DNA from: Bacteroidota bacterium
GTDB lineage: Bacteria > Bacteroidota > Bacteroidia > AKYH767-A > 2013-40CM-41-45
Length of the DNA stretch: 64,000 bases
Assembly (NCBI GenBank): GCA_003389385.1
Contig: QQVM01000022.1
Location: forward strand, 1-64,000
Direction: 5' to 3'
Made by a program: the position numbers and the translations under genes
Shown: piece after piece, positions 40,878 through 49,705 of the stretch
Numbering within the stretch: the first letter of the stretch is position 1
Layout of the letters: every line of letters starts with the position of its first letter
The notes under the pieces: model-generated
Database searches by the model: none
Told to the model about the DNA's origin: nothing
What the model saw: the letters and a program-made list of their open reading frames with translations, nothing else

Positions 40878-42131
40878 TCAGTAGGCCGAAGCGGTCAATT
40901 CATCCGGTATGATGTGATACATTGATGCATACTGCAAGGCTTCTCTCACATGTATCCTTGAGCCATCCCTGTAAGCCACAACAAAAGCACCTTTTACTGA
41001 GGCGAGATCACTGTTAAGAAAATGCTTAGCCTGATTGTAGTTCTCAAAATTACCCACGCAGTATTTTCTCCAGCCTTCGTGTTCATACAAATCAACCTGA
41101 TGTTGAACCTGGTAACGCATCCTGAAAAAATTATTATCACGGGCCGGACTTTTCTGTGTAGCTGCAATCTGAACTTTGAAATATGTGCGGTTTACCTGAA
41201 CCGGACTTTGCAGTTTCACAGAGGGAGAAGTAGTGCCTGATGATTTTACAGATTCTGCATTCTTTTGTGCAGGACTGGCTGAGGCTGTCAGGACTGGGCG
41301 TCGCTTTTCTTCTTCTTCCTGTTTAAGAAAAGGTTTGATTGCGGAATAGGAAAGTTCATTTTCAATAATCAGCATACCCTCAATTTGCGGAACAGCTTTT
41401 GGATCTACACCTTTGGAGGGAATTAGGGTATAAGAAAAAGTCCAGTTGTCCTGCAAAGGAACCTCTTCCCAGGTGAATGACAATGATTTGTTGTCTCGGC
41501 TGAACACTGCATTGTTCGCTTCATTCACTTCTACAAGATATCCGGATGGAAAGAGATCTGTGAATACTCCTTTGCCCGGTTTGACTACTCCTGATACTTC
41601 AAGACTAACTCTGAAGCCGTCTGTAACGCCGCTTGAACTTTCTTTTATCCTGCGAATCATTGTGTAATCGTTCATAGCCGATTGCTTGGCATCAATTGTA
41701 AATTCGTTTCCGACATAGAAGAGTGAAGATGAAAGTCGGTGGTGAACAGAACGGCCATCCTCCACTGCTGTAAAAATTGCTTCAAGTTTTTTCAGGCCTT
41801 TGGAGACATTCCCGCATTTTACACGAAAAGAAACATTAACTTCTTCCTGCTGAAGTTGAGGCCATACAAATCGAACGGCCTTATTTTCTATTGAAAATAT
41901 TGCTCCGGAAGACTCAAGCGGAGAAGCGCTAAATCCATCCGGCAGGAACACCTGTAAAACACAACCCTCTGATTGCTTGCCCTTTTTCAGGTTCACACGC
42001 ACTGAAAATTCACTCGATGGGGAAATGGCACTGGGATGACTGAATTTAGCCTCTACTGATGAGTTGCCTGCATTACCTGCAGTGAGTATGAGCGAAAGCA
42101 TCAATGCAATCGGCAGAAATATCCTTTTCAT
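40878..42131 (-). CDS. Secreted hypothetical protein with SPOR-like C-terminal domain
   Basis: A 417-residue exported protein (signal peptide 'MKRIFLPIALMLSLILTAGNAG'). The first 270 residues contain two beta-rich, DUF11-like Ig repeats ('PSSEFSVRVNLKKGK...VLQVFLPDGFSASP' and 'FRVSLEVSGVVKPGKG...LFPSGYLVEV'). A Ser/Pro/Lys-rich linker follows (about 285-325). The C-terminal 85 residues ('YFKVQIAATQKSPARDNNFF', 'WRKYCVGNFENYNQAKHFLN', 'GAFVVAYRDGSRIHVREAL') look like a SPOR peptidoglycan-binding domain. It is likely periplasmic or envelope-attached; the family as a whole is not one I recognise. It lies alone between converging and co-directional housekeeping genes. Confidence 0.75.
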   Translation of the reverse strand: MKRIFLPIALMLSLILTAGNAGNSSVEAKFSHPSAISPSSEFSVRVNLKKGKQSEGCVLQVFLPDGFSASPLESSGAIFSIENKAVRFVWPQLQQEEVNVSFRVKCGNVSKGLKKLEAIFTAVEDGRSVHHRLSSSLFYVGNEFTIDAKQSAMNDYTMIRRIKESSSGVTDGFRVSLEVSGVVKPGKGVFTDLFPSGYLVEVNEANNAVFSRDNKSLSFTWEEVPLQDNWTFSYTLIPSKGVDPKAVPQIEGMLIIENELSYSAIKPFLKQEEEEKRRPVLTASASPAQKNAESVKSSGTTSPSVKLQSPVQVNRTYFKVQIAATQKSPARDNNFFRMRYQVQHQVDLYEHEGWRKYCVGNFENYNQAKHFLNSDLASVKGAFVVAYRDGSRIHVREALQYASMYHIIPDELTASAY

Positions 42132-42222
42132 ATTCTCTAATGTGCTCTAAAAATACAGCAGGGAGATAAATGAAAACGAAGCAAGGAAATTGAATGCTAA
42201 CGCATTAGTGTTGAAAACAGAA

Positions 42223-43212
42223 TCAGATCAATCCTTTCGACGACATGTATTCTGCAATCTGAACGGCATTTGTGGCAGCGCCTTTTCTCAGATTGTCGGC
42301 AACGATCCAAAGATTCAATGTGTTGGGCTGGCTTTCATCCCTGCGGATTCTGCCTACAAAGACCTCATCCTTTCCTTCCGCGTCGATTGGCATTGGATAA
42401 ATGTTTTTAGAAGGATCGTCGAAAAGAACGATTCCCGGTGCGGCAGAAAGAATGTTCCGAACTTCTGCCAGATCAAAGTCTTTCTCAAATTCCACATTGA
42501 CACTTTCGCTGTGTCCGCCTTTTACCGGAACACGCACCGTAGTGGAAGTGACACGAATATTTTCGTTGCGCAGGATTTTCCTGGTCTCATTCACCATCTT
42601 CATTTCCTCTTTGGTGTAGCCGTTTTCAAGGAATGAATCAATGTGCGGCAAAACATTCATGTCAATCTGGTATGGATAAGCCATTGCACCGCTGACTCCT
42701 GATCTTTCATTGAACATCTGATCCACTGCTTTCTTTCCGGTTCCACTGACACTTTGGTAAGTGGATACGACAATTCTTTTTATTCCGTACTTTTTATCAA
42801 GCGGATTTAAGGCCAGCACCATTTGAATGGTGGAGCAATTCGGATTGGCAATGATTTTGTCATCTTTTCCAATTGCATCTGCATTGATTTCCGGAACTAT
42901 AAGTTTTTTATCTGCATGCATTCTCCATGCGGAAGAATTGTCGATGACAACAGTGCCTGTTTCGGCGAATTTGGGCGCCCACTCCAAAGAGGTACTTCCA
43001 CCTGCTGAAAATAGTGCTACATCAGGTTTCATTTTCACAGCCTGTTCCATTCCGACAACAGGATACCATTTTCCGCAGAACTGGATTTCTTTGCCGACAG
43101 ATTTTTCGCTCGCTACGGGAATGAGTTCATCTACCGGAAAATTTCTTTCTTCAAGCACTTTCATCATGATGGTGCCGACAAGTCCTGTGGCTCCTACTAC
43201 TGCTACTTTCAT
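42223..43212 (-). CDS. asd: Aspartate-semialdehyde dehydrogenase
   Basis: A 329-residue NADPH-dependent enzyme that reduces aspartyl phosphate to aspartate semialdehyde, the branch point to lysine, diaminopimelate, threonine and methionine. The Rossmann motif 'VGATGLVGTIMM' opens the protein. 'FSAGGSTS', 'VIDNSSAWR', the catalytic Cys126 in 'NPNCSTIQMVLAL', 'STYQSVSGTGKKAVD' and 'VRVPVKGGHSESVNVEF' (catalytic His) are all present. Length and order are standard. A TAAATTTG box on the minus strand (43286-43279) lies about 65 bases upstream. Divergent from the lamin-tail gene. Confidence 0.96.
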   Translation of the reverse strand: MKVAVVGATGLVGTIMMKVLEERNFPVDELIPVASEKSVGKEIQFCGKWYPVVGMEQAVKMKPDVALFSAGGSTSLEWAPKFAETGTVVIDNSSAWRMHADKKLIVPEINADAIGKDDKIIANPNCSTIQMVLALNPLDKKYGIKRIVVSTYQSVSGTGKKAVDQMFNERSGVSGAMAYPYQIDMNVLPHIDSFLENGYTKEEMKMVNETRKILRNENIRVTSTTVRVPVKGGHSESVNVEFEKDFDLAEVRNILSAAPGIVLFDDPSKNIYPMPIDAEGKDEVFVGRIRRDESQPNTLNLWIVADNLRKGAATNAVQIAEYMSSKGLI

Positions 43213-43227
43213 GTTCTTAAGATAATA

Positions 43228-43245
43228 AACCGCAATACTGCGGTT
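43228..43245. repeat. Perfect inverted repeat in the asd leader
   Basis: AACCGCA-ATAC-TGCGGTT, a 7-bp perfect stem, lies between the divergent asd and lamin-tail genes, 15 bases before the asd ATG. It could be an operator or a leader hairpin; there is no T run, so it is not a standard terminator. Confidence 0.45.
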
Positions 43246-43299
43246 GAGTTATGATAACAGAGAGAGTATTTTGCGATGCAAATTTATCAGAATACAACG

Positions 43300-45921
43300 A
43301 TGAAAAAACTTTCCGCCATATTTTTTTTCCTGAATGCTTTTTCTGTCTGTGCGCAGGTACAGGATGATTTCAGCGACGGAAATTTCAATTCGAATCCTGT
43401 ATGGCAGGGTGATACTGGCGACTTTAACGTTAATGCATCCGGTCAGCTTCAATTGAATGCCACAATTGCAGGAGCATCTCAGCTTACCACACAGTTTATT
43501 GCCAGTCTGAACACTCCTCATGAATGGAGTTTTTATATCCGGCAGAATTTTTCTCCCAGTTCATCAAATTACGGACGTGTTTATCTTGTATCTGATCAGC
43601 ATAATCTGAAAGGTCCATTGAACGGTTATTTTCTTCAATTCGGAGAAGCCTTATCCGCTGATGCCATTGAGCTTTTCAGACAAGATGGAAATAACTTAGT
43701 ATCCATATTCAGAAGCAGGGATGGACAGATTTCGGGATCTTTTGCATTCAGGATAAAAGTGACAAGGGATGATCTCGGTTTATGGACATTATGGGCCGAC
43801 ACTACAGGAGGAAATGATTTCGTTCAGCTCAGTTATGGCGCAGATGCATTGTATATGTCCTCTGTATGTTTCGGTTTTATTTGCACATATACTTCTGGCA
43901 ACAGAAGCAATTTTTATTTTGATGATGTATATGCAGGTCCGTTAATACGCGATACAATTCCGCCTGTATTGAATGAGATTGTTGAAACAGGTCCGTCTTA
44001 CCTTAAACTGAAATTCTCCGAATCTATAGATACTGCCAGCGCACAGAATCTGCTGAATTATGATGTGGGAGGAGGTATTGGAAATCCACTTTCCGCGATC
44101 TCGGATCCATTTAATCCTGCAAGCATTCAGTTGAACTTTTCGTCCTCATTCATAAGCGGACAAACCTATTCAATCAGGATTTCTGGAATCAGAGATCATT
44201 CGGGCAATCCTATTGAACCCTTGCAGGAAAATTTCACATATTATCAAACTGAATTTGCCGATGTTTCTGATATCATTTTTACAGAGCTCATGTTTGAGCC
44301 TTCATCATCCAACGGATTACCCAATGCTGAATACGTTGAAATTCTGAACAGAAGTAAAAAATTCATCACGCTGAAGAACTGGACATTCAGTGACGGCACC
44401 GCTACGGCATCATTTCCTGATTTCATCATTAGCCCCGGTGATCACGTCATCATTTGTCCTTCAGCCTCGGCCCTGTCCTTCAGCCCATATGGAAAAGTAA
44501 TTGGCCTGAATTCATTTCCTACACTTAATAATGATGTGGGAGATCACATTGTATTGCGGAATCCGGCAGGTACATCCGTTGATGAACTGAAATTTTCTGA
44601 CAAGAATTACAACAATAGTTCAAAATCTTCCGGAGGCTGGAGCATCGAACGTATTGATACTTCATTTACTTGTCAGGATGAATTGAACTGGAAAGCTTCA
44701 GTTCATCCTTCAGGAGGCACGCCCGGAATGATCAACAGTGTAAACGGGACATATATTGACAAGAGTGCTCCTGAAATTTCCAACCTGTATTTTGAAAATC
44801 ATTCTGCGATCACAATTGTTTTCAGCGAATCTGTTATCGATGACATGATCGCTGACCCAGGAATGTACATAATACGTGATCTGTCGGGAAATAATTTTCA
44901 ATCAGATTCGGTCATTCTGGATATCACGGGAAGGAAGCTTACGCTGTTTATTTCATTCCAGGTGTATCCGGGAGAGATTTATCATCTGATCATTAATTCA
45001 GAAATCAAAGATTGCGCTGGAAATATTTTTTACGGCAATGCATTTTATCCACTTGCTATCGCCGAACAGGTCATACCGGGCGATGTAGCCATCAATGAAA
45101 TTTTATTCAATCCCGTTAGTGGCGGGTATGATTTTATTGAATTATACAATCGCTCATCAAAAGTATTGGAAATGCAAAAATGGAGAATGGCAGAAGCTCC
45201 TTTCAATGATCATAATAATCCATATTTGAGCAAAGAAATTTCATCTGAACCGACACTTTTTTTTCCTGATGAGTACATTGTGATCACCAATGATCCGGTT
45301 GATCTCCATAAGAAATACCCAAAGTCGGTTGAAAAGAATTTAAAATCAATGAAAGACTTGCCTGATTTTAACGCTGACAAGGCTTGTGTGATTTTATATG
45401 ACTCTATTGGGCAGATTCTTGAATATTTTTCTTACGATGAAGACTGGCATTTTCCGATGATTAAAAACAGGAAAGGTGTTTCACTGGAAAGAATCAGCGC
45501 AGAACTGAGTGTAAATGCCCCAAGCAACTGGTGTTCTGCTTCATCACTCAGCGGATACGCCACACCAGGCTATAAGAATTCAGCCGCTTTGACTCTTTCA
45601 GATGTAAAAGACAGAGTGGAGATTCTCCCATTAGTATTTTCTCCTGATAATGATGGCTGGAACGATCATTTGTTCGTAAGAATTAAGGAAGACGAATCAG
45701 GACATTTGCTTCGTGTAGTTGTGCTGAACGATTCTGGCAAAAAAATCAGGATGCTGCTTAATCAAGGGTATGTGGGCACTGATGAATTGATTGTTTGGGA
45801 CGGATTAGACGACTCAGGAATTCTGGCTCCAATGGGAATATACATTGTGTTTACGGAGATCGTCAGTCCGGATGGTAAAGTTTTCCGTAACAAGAAAGCA
45901 TGTGCACTAAACATGAGATGA
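43300..45921 (+). CDS. Secreted lamin-tail-domain protein with FlgD/CHU_C-like C-terminus
   Basis: About 873 residues from ATG 43300 (signal peptide 'MKKLSAIFFFLNAFSVCAQ'; the open frame from 43276 adds 8 unneeded residues). An N-terminal jelly-roll-like domain (about 20-215) is followed by a bacterial Ig-like domain ('LKLKFSESIDTASAQNLLNY'), a lamin-tail domain ('DIIFTELMFEPSSSNGLPNA'), a second Ig-like domain ('AITIVFSESVIDDMIADPGM') and a second lamin-tail domain ('DVAINEILFNPVSGGYDFI'). The end ('VFSPDNDGWNDHLFVRI...ILAPMGIYIVF') resembles the FlgD-Ig/CHU_C type B ending rather than the type A domain of the other surface proteins here. Lamin-tail domains may bind polymers or nucleic acid; the role is unknown. 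Confidence 0.85.
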   Translation: MKKLSAIFFFLNAFSVCAQVQDDFSDGNFNSNPVWQGDTGDFNVNASGQLQLNATIAGASQLTTQFIASLNTPHEWSFYIRQNFSPSSSNYGRVYLVSDQHNLKGPLNGYFLQFGEALSADAIELFRQDGNNLVSIFRSRDGQISGSFAFRIKVTRDDLGLWTLWADTTGGNDFVQLSYGADALYMSSVCFGFICTYTSGNRSNFYFDDVYAGPLIRDTIPPVLNEIVETGPSYLKLKFSESIDTASAQNLLNYDVGGGIGNPLSAISDPFNPASIQLNFSSSFISGQTYSIRISGIRDHSGNPIEPLQENFTYYQTEFADVSDIIFTELMFEPSSSNGLPNAEYVEILNRSKKFITLKNWTFSDGTATASFPDFIISPGDHVIICPSASALSFSPYGKVIGLNSFPTLNNDVGDHIVLRNPAGTSVDELKFSDKNYNNSSKSSGGWSIERIDTSFTCQDELNWKASVHPSGGTPGMINSVNGTYIDKSAPEISNLYFENHSAITIVFSESVIDDMIADPGMYIIRDLSGNNFQSDSVILDITGRKLTLFISFQVYPGEIYHLIINSEIKDCAGNIFYGNAFYPLAIAEQVIPGDVAINEILFNPVSGGYDFIELYNRSSKVLEMQKWRMAEAPFNDHNNPYLSKEISSEPTLFFPDEYIVITNDPVDLHKKYPKSVEKNLKSMKDLPDFNADKACVILYDSIGQILEYFSYDEDWHFPMIKNRKGVSLERISAELSVNAPSNWCSASSLSGYATPGYKNSAALTLSDVKDRVEILPLVFSPDNDGWNDHLFVRIKEDESGHLLRVVVLNDSGKKIRMLLNQGYVGTDELIVWDGLDDSGILAPMGIYIVFTEIVSPDGKVFRNKKACALNMR

Positions 45922-45984
45922 CTAAAACGTTATCGGGCAGCATGAAAAACAATCCGCCGGATTTTTCTTTAATTCGCATCCTGG

Positions 45985-46950
45985 ATGGAGACACAAAGTT
46001 TTCATGACAAGGAAGATTCGATTAGCTTTTACGAGAAGCGATATGCCGGCGGGTACATGGGGCATTGGTCTTTGTTCGAGAAAAAGCGCCTGTTCAATCT
46101 AATCAGAGAGCTTAATCTTCCTTCTTCGGGAAAGGCCCTGGATTTCGGTTGCGGGAGAGGCATTTTCACTCAGGTGATAAAGGAGGCTTTACCCGGATGG
46201 GAAATTTTCGCCTGTGACATCAGCAAGCAAGCGATTGAGTGGGCAAAACAAAACCAGACGGGAATTGAGTTTTTTATCGCCGGAGATGAAGTATATAAAG
46301 GGGAAAAATTCGATTTCATTCATTCCCATCATGTACTTGAACATACCTACGATGCAAAAGTCACTACACATGAGATTTGCGCTTATGCCGCGGATCGCTG
46401 CACTATGTTGCACAGTGTTCCCTGCAGGCACAAAGGCAGTTTGGAGTATAAAATTTCAACGCTCGTGAAGGATGGGATAGATCCTCAAACCGGAAAGTTT
46501 TTCTTTGAAGATTTTGCGCATCAGATCCGGCCGAATGTAGAGGAAACAATATCATTTTTCCGCCCATTTGGCTTTAAAATCCAGTCGGATTATTACGCAG
46601 CACAGCATTATGGCGCATTGAAATGGATAGCTGAAAGCGGACTTGGATTTGTGCTGAAGATTTCGCCTGTTTTCAAAGCGGTCAGCTTCGATGCTGCCTT
46701 AAAACTGTTTCGATATCGTTTGCAATTCTTGTTCTATTGGTTTTGCTTTTTTTGTGCAACGGCCTTCACTTCCGCTGACCGTGGCAAATATTTTTATTTG
46801 AAAAAATCTTTTCAGATAATCGGGTTCATCTTTTTTTTCTGGCTGGCAATTCCTGTAAGAACACACCTGCTGAAAAAATCAGAGAGCGAGTGGAATGAAA
46901 AACGAATGGAAAAAAACGGAAGCGAATTATTTCTTGTAATCAGCAGATAA
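45985..46950 (+). CDS. Class I SAM-dependent methyltransferase
   Basis: A 321-residue methyltransferase. Motif I is 'ALDFGCGRGIFTQVI', followed by 'IFACDISKQAIEWAK' (acidic residue that binds the SAM ribose) and 'FDFIHSHHVLEHTYD' (motif II/III region). The N-terminal 'SISFYEKRYAGGYMGHWSLFEKKR' is like methyltransferases of surface-polysaccharide or lipid pathways. The C-terminal third has two hydrophobic segments ('LQFLFYWFCFFCATAF', 'IIGFIFFFWLAIPV'), suggesting membrane association. The substrate is unknown. It is the first gene of a plus-strand run, 4 bases before the fructosamine-kinase gene. A weak hairpin (near 45952-45968) precedes it. Confidence 0.85.
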   Translation: METQSFHDKEDSISFYEKRYAGGYMGHWSLFEKKRLFNLIRELNLPSSGKALDFGCGRGIFTQVIKEALPGWEIFACDISKQAIEWAKQNQTGIEFFIAGDEVYKGEKFDFIHSHHVLEHTYDAKVTTHEICAYAADRCTMLHSVPCRHKGSLEYKISTLVKDGIDPQTGKFFFEDFAHQIRPNVEETISFFRPFGFKIQSDYYAAQHYGALKWIAESGLGFVLKISPVFKAVSFDAALKLFRYRLQFLFYWFCFFCATAFTSADRGKYFYLKKSFQIIGFIFFFWLAIPVRTHLLKKSESEWNEKRMEKNGSELFLVISR

Positions 46951-46954
46951 TATA

Positions 46955-47812
46955 ATGCAGGAATTACATCCGATTCATCTTCATATTGAAAGGAAACTTT
47001 CTGAAGAAATAGGATTGCAAGTTAAAATTCTGCATATATACGAAGTGTCAGGCGGTTGTATTAACCGCGGACAGAAACTGGAAACCACTGCGGGAAACTT
47101 TTTTACGAAGACTAACAGTGAAGCCAGATTTCCAGGAATGTTTGAGGCTGAGAGAAAAGGTTTAGAGCTTCTGAAATCAACCGGAACAATCAATTTGCCT
47201 GATTGCCTGATGAGCGGAGTTTGGAATCAACAGTCCTTCCTATTGCTTGAGTTCATTGAAGCTGGAAAAAGAAAACAGGATTATTGGGAAAAATGCGGAA
47301 GACAGTTAGCGAACTTACATAAACACAGTCAGGATAAATTCGGACTCGATCACAATAATTACATCGGATCACTCCAACAGACTAATACTTATTCTAAAAG
47401 TTGGACAGAGTTTTTCCTGGAGGAGCGTCTGATGAAAATCGGGCAAGATCTGATTTCTCCGTATTATGATTTACTTCGAAAAAGGATTGAGGAAATTGTG
47501 CCTCATGAGAAGCCGGCATTGCTGCACGGGGATTTATGGAACGGAAACCTCCTTACTGGTCCTGAAGGGGAAGCCTACTTCATTGACCCTTCTGTTTATT
47601 ATGGACACAGGGAGATGGATCTGGCGATGACCGAATTGTTCGGTGGTTTTCCATCAGAGTTTTACGCATCATACAACGAAGCATTTCCTCAAAATCCTGG
47701 ATTTAAAATACGGAGGGATTTGTATAATCTCTATCCATTGCTTGTGCACGTAAAGCTTTTTGGCGTAGGCTATGCACAACAGGTCAAATCAATTCTTCAT
47801 TCTCTGGAGTGA
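46955..47812 (+). CDS. Fructosamine kinase family protein
   Basis: A 285-residue kinase of the fructosamine/ketosamine-3-kinase family, which phosphorylates sugars bound to protein amines so that the adduct falls off. The N lobe has 'GGCINRGQKLETTAGNFFTK' (nucleotide loop and Lys). The catalytic loop 'ALLHGDLWNGNLL' and the metal-binding 'YFIDPSVYYGHREMDLAM' are complete, and 'ELFGGFPSEFYASYNEAFP' is typical of the C lobe. Length is as in the family. It overlaps almost directly with the methyltransferase gene and lies 56 bases before the RidA gene. Likely a protein-repair enzyme in the cytosol. Confidence 0.92.
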   Translation: MQELHPIHLHIERKLSEEIGLQVKILHIYEVSGGCINRGQKLETTAGNFFTKTNSEARFPGMFEAERKGLELLKSTGTINLPDCLMSGVWNQQSFLLLEFIEAGKRKQDYWEKCGRQLANLHKHSQDKFGLDHNNYIGSLQQTNTYSKSWTEFFLEERLMKIGQDLISPYYDLLRKRIEEIVPHEKPALLHGDLWNGNLLTGPEGEAYFIDPSVYYGHREMDLAMTELFGGFPSEFYASYNEAFPQNPGFKIRRDLYNLYPLLVHVKLFGVGYAQQVKSILHSLE

Positions 47813-47868
47813 ACAATACCATGGTTCAACAATCGAAAATTTACGATATTTACAAAAATCATTGAAAG

Positions 47869-48285
47869 ATGTCAGAGCAAATACATTCTTCCAAAGCGCC
47901 TGAGCCGGTAGGGCTTTATCCACATGCACGCAGATTGGGAAACCTGCTTTTTTTATCCGGCGTTGGGCCAAGGGAGAGGGGTACAAAAAAAATTCCGGGA
48001 GTAGAGCTGGATGAAAACGGGAAAATACGTTCATATGATATCGAAGCGCAGTGCCATTCGGTCTTCAACAATGTGAAAAACATACTTGAAGAAGCAGGAT
48101 CATCCTGGGATAAAATTATTGATGTAACGGTATTCTTAACCAACATGAAAGATGATTTTCCCAAATACAATAAATTGTGGGCTGAATATTTTAAAGACAA
48201 TCCACCTTGCCGAACAACAATAGAGATCAATTGTCTGCCTACGCCTATTGCAATTGAATTGAAAGTGATTGCCGAAGCAGGATAA
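47869..48285 (+). CDS. RidA-family protein, probable 2-aminomuconate deaminase
   Basis: A 138-residue RidA/YjgF/YER057c-type protein. It has 'LFLSGVGPRERGTKKIPGVE', the family Arg in 'PPCRTTIEINCLP' and the Glu in 'IAIELKVIAEAG'. The opening 'SSKAPEPVGLYPHARRLGN' and the 'GPRERGTKKIPGVELDENG' segment resemble the 2-aminomuconate deaminase branch (NbaF/AmnD) more than housekeeping RidA, whose opening is 'TxxAPxAIGPYSQA'. It would release ammonia from 2-aminomuconate. It lies 17 kb from the other kynurenine genes, so the pathway role is inferred from sequence and from the presence of the preceding three steps in this window. General enamine deamination is the alternative. Confidence 0.8.
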   Translation: MSEQIHSSKAPEPVGLYPHARRLGNLLFLSGVGPRERGTKKIPGVELDENGKIRSYDIEAQCHSVFNNVKNILEEAGSSWDKIIDVTVFLTNMKDDFPKYNKLWAEYFKDNPPCRTTIEINCLPTPIAIELKVIAEAG

Positions 48286-48313
48286 GCTAAATCGAAATTT
48301 ATATTCTAACATC

Positions 48314-48685
48314 ATGGCTTATGATGAAGTTCTGGCTGAAAGAGTCAGAAAGATAATGAAGCGAAAAAGAGGGGTAGAAGAAAAGAGCATGATGGGCGGA
48401 CTGACTTTCATGCTCAACAATAAAATGTGTTGTGGTGTTGCCGGTGACGATTTGATGGTTAGAGTAGTGGAAGACAAATATGAATTGTCGCTCGCCAAGC
48501 CTCATTGCCGCGAAATGGATTTCACCGGCAGGCCATTGAAAGGATTTTTATTTGTTTCCTCAAAGGGGCTTTCTAAAGATGAAAAGCTGAGAGAATGGAT
48601 TGAATTAGGCGTGGAGTTTGTGAAAAAAAGTCCGGCAAAGGCAAAGAAAAAATCTACAGTAAAAAAGAAAACAAGAAAGAAGTGA
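48314..48685 (+). CDS. TfoX/Sxy N-terminal-domain protein
   Basis: About 123 residues from ATG 48314; the open frame begins at a TTG (48269) that would overlap the RidA gene. The TfoX N-terminal domain is clear: 'MAYDEVLAERVRKIMKRKRG', 'EKSMMGGLTFMLNNKMCCGV', 'DDLMVRVVEDKYE' and 'MDFTGRPLKGFLFVSSKGL'. It ends in a basic tail ('KAKKKSTVKKKTRKK'), suggesting nucleic-acid contact. TfoX controls competence in some Proteobacteria; single-domain proteins in Bacteroidota have no settled function. The stop codon abuts the stop of the converging glycosylase gene with no base between. Confidence 0.88.
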   Translation: MAYDEVLAERVRKIMKRKRGVEEKSMMGGLTFMLNNKMCCGVAGDDLMVRVVEDKYELSLAKPHCREMDFTGRPLKGFLFVSSKGLSKDEKLREWIELGVEFVKKSPAKAKKKSTVKKKTRKK

Positions 48686-49297
48686 TTAGCTTTTTTTCCG
48701 GCTTTCGTCCAGATATTTCCACAAGTGCATGCAGGCATAAGTCCGGTAGGGTTTCCAGTTTTCCGAAATCCGGATGATTCTTTCTTTGAATTTTTTCGGG
48801 TCCTGTATACACAAATTGTAAATTTTTCTCATGGCTGTTTGTAAACCAAGATCATCTGCAGAAAACAGGTCAGGTCTGGCAAATGTGAACATCAGCAGCA
48901 TTTCAGCGGTCCATCTTCCTACACCTTTTATTTGAGTCAGGTATTTAATAGCCGTTTCATCATCCATGGAGTCAATCAAATTTTCAGACAATCCGTGTTC
49001 GATGGAGAATTTGCAGACATTGTGAATGTAACTTGCTTTGGAAGCAGACAATCCCGCGTTTCTTAGGGCTTCTGGTTTGATTTTCAAAATGCTTTTAGCG
49101 TCAGGCTGATCATTTTTACATAAAGCCAGAAAGCGGGAGTAAATTGTTTGACCGGCTTTAACTGATAGTTGCTGGCATGTGATGGACTCACAAAGGCGCA
49201 AGGTGGGATTAGGCCATTTTTTCAGCCGAATTGCCTGATGATTATTAAGAATAGTTGAGAGGTGTTTATCCTTCTTTAAATAATACAGGTATTTCAT
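48686..49297 (-). CDS. alkA: DNA-3-methyladenine glycosylase II (AlkA/HhH-GPD family)
   Basis: A 203-residue base-excision repair glycosylase that removes alkylated bases such as 3-methyladenine. The helix-hairpin-helix motif 'LTQIKGVGRWTAEMLLMF' is followed by the catalytic Asp in 'FSADDLGLQTAM'. 'SITCQQLSVKAGQTIYSRF' and 'WKPYRTYACMHLWKYLD' complete the HhH-GPD signature; there is no Fe-S Cys cluster at the end, as expected for AlkA rather than MutY/Nth. It lacks the N-terminal domain of E. coli AlkA, a short form common in this phylum. The gene converges end-to-end on the TfoX-N gene. Confidence 0.93.
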   Translation of the reverse strand: MKYLYYLKKDKHLSTILNNHQAIRLKKWPNPTLRLCESITCQQLSVKAGQTIYSRFLALCKNDQPDAKSILKIKPEALRNAGLSASKASYIHNVCKFSIEHGLSENLIDSMDDETAIKYLTQIKGVGRWTAEMLLMFTFARPDLFSADDLGLQTAMRKIYNLCIQDPKKFKERIIRISENWKPYRTYACMHLWKYLDESRKKS

Positions 49298-49705
49298 GGA
49301 AATAAGAAAACTGGTTAAGCCAAGCTATAGTTTTTACTATAATTAATTCACTCTGATAAAATTCAAGTAAATATTTATCAAAACCAAACTTTAATTGTTC
49401 AACTGGTAGCTTTTCATTTTATTCCCTTACCAAGCCAATACCTTCGTTCACCCAATTGATAAATCTTTTCATTGCAGAATTTATCTTTATTCAAACAAAT
49501 CATTTACTTTTATAAGTCAATTGAAAAAGTGAATAATACCATTTTTGCGACCGGGAAGGGCTGCTGAATCAATAATGCTAGAATAACCAAATTTAAAATT
49601 TCGACATCATTTGCTATTGCTTCTTTGTCGATTATTATAATCGACCAACTAAATAAACGACAGTATAAATATTTACTTCAACCAAATCACTTAATAAATC
49701 AAAAC
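49298..49705. other. Leader region of the giant adhesin gene
   Basis: This AT-rich region holds no gene I can support. A possible promoter is TTG (49521-49523), 16 bases, then CATTTTTG (49540-49547), 7 of 8 with TAnnTTTG; it would give a leader of about 150 bases. A perfect palindrome at 49627-49645 lies in that leader. The left half, between the glycosylase start and about 49,500, shows nothing clear beyond AT-rich sequence. Confidence 0.45.
49627..49645. repeat. Perfect inverted repeat in the adhesin leader
   Basis: GTCGATTA-TTA-TAATCGAC, 8 bp perfect on both sides, about 60 bases before the adhesin ATG. It can form a small hairpin in the mRNA or serve as a binding site for a dimeric regulator; no T run follows. 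Confidence 0.5.
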
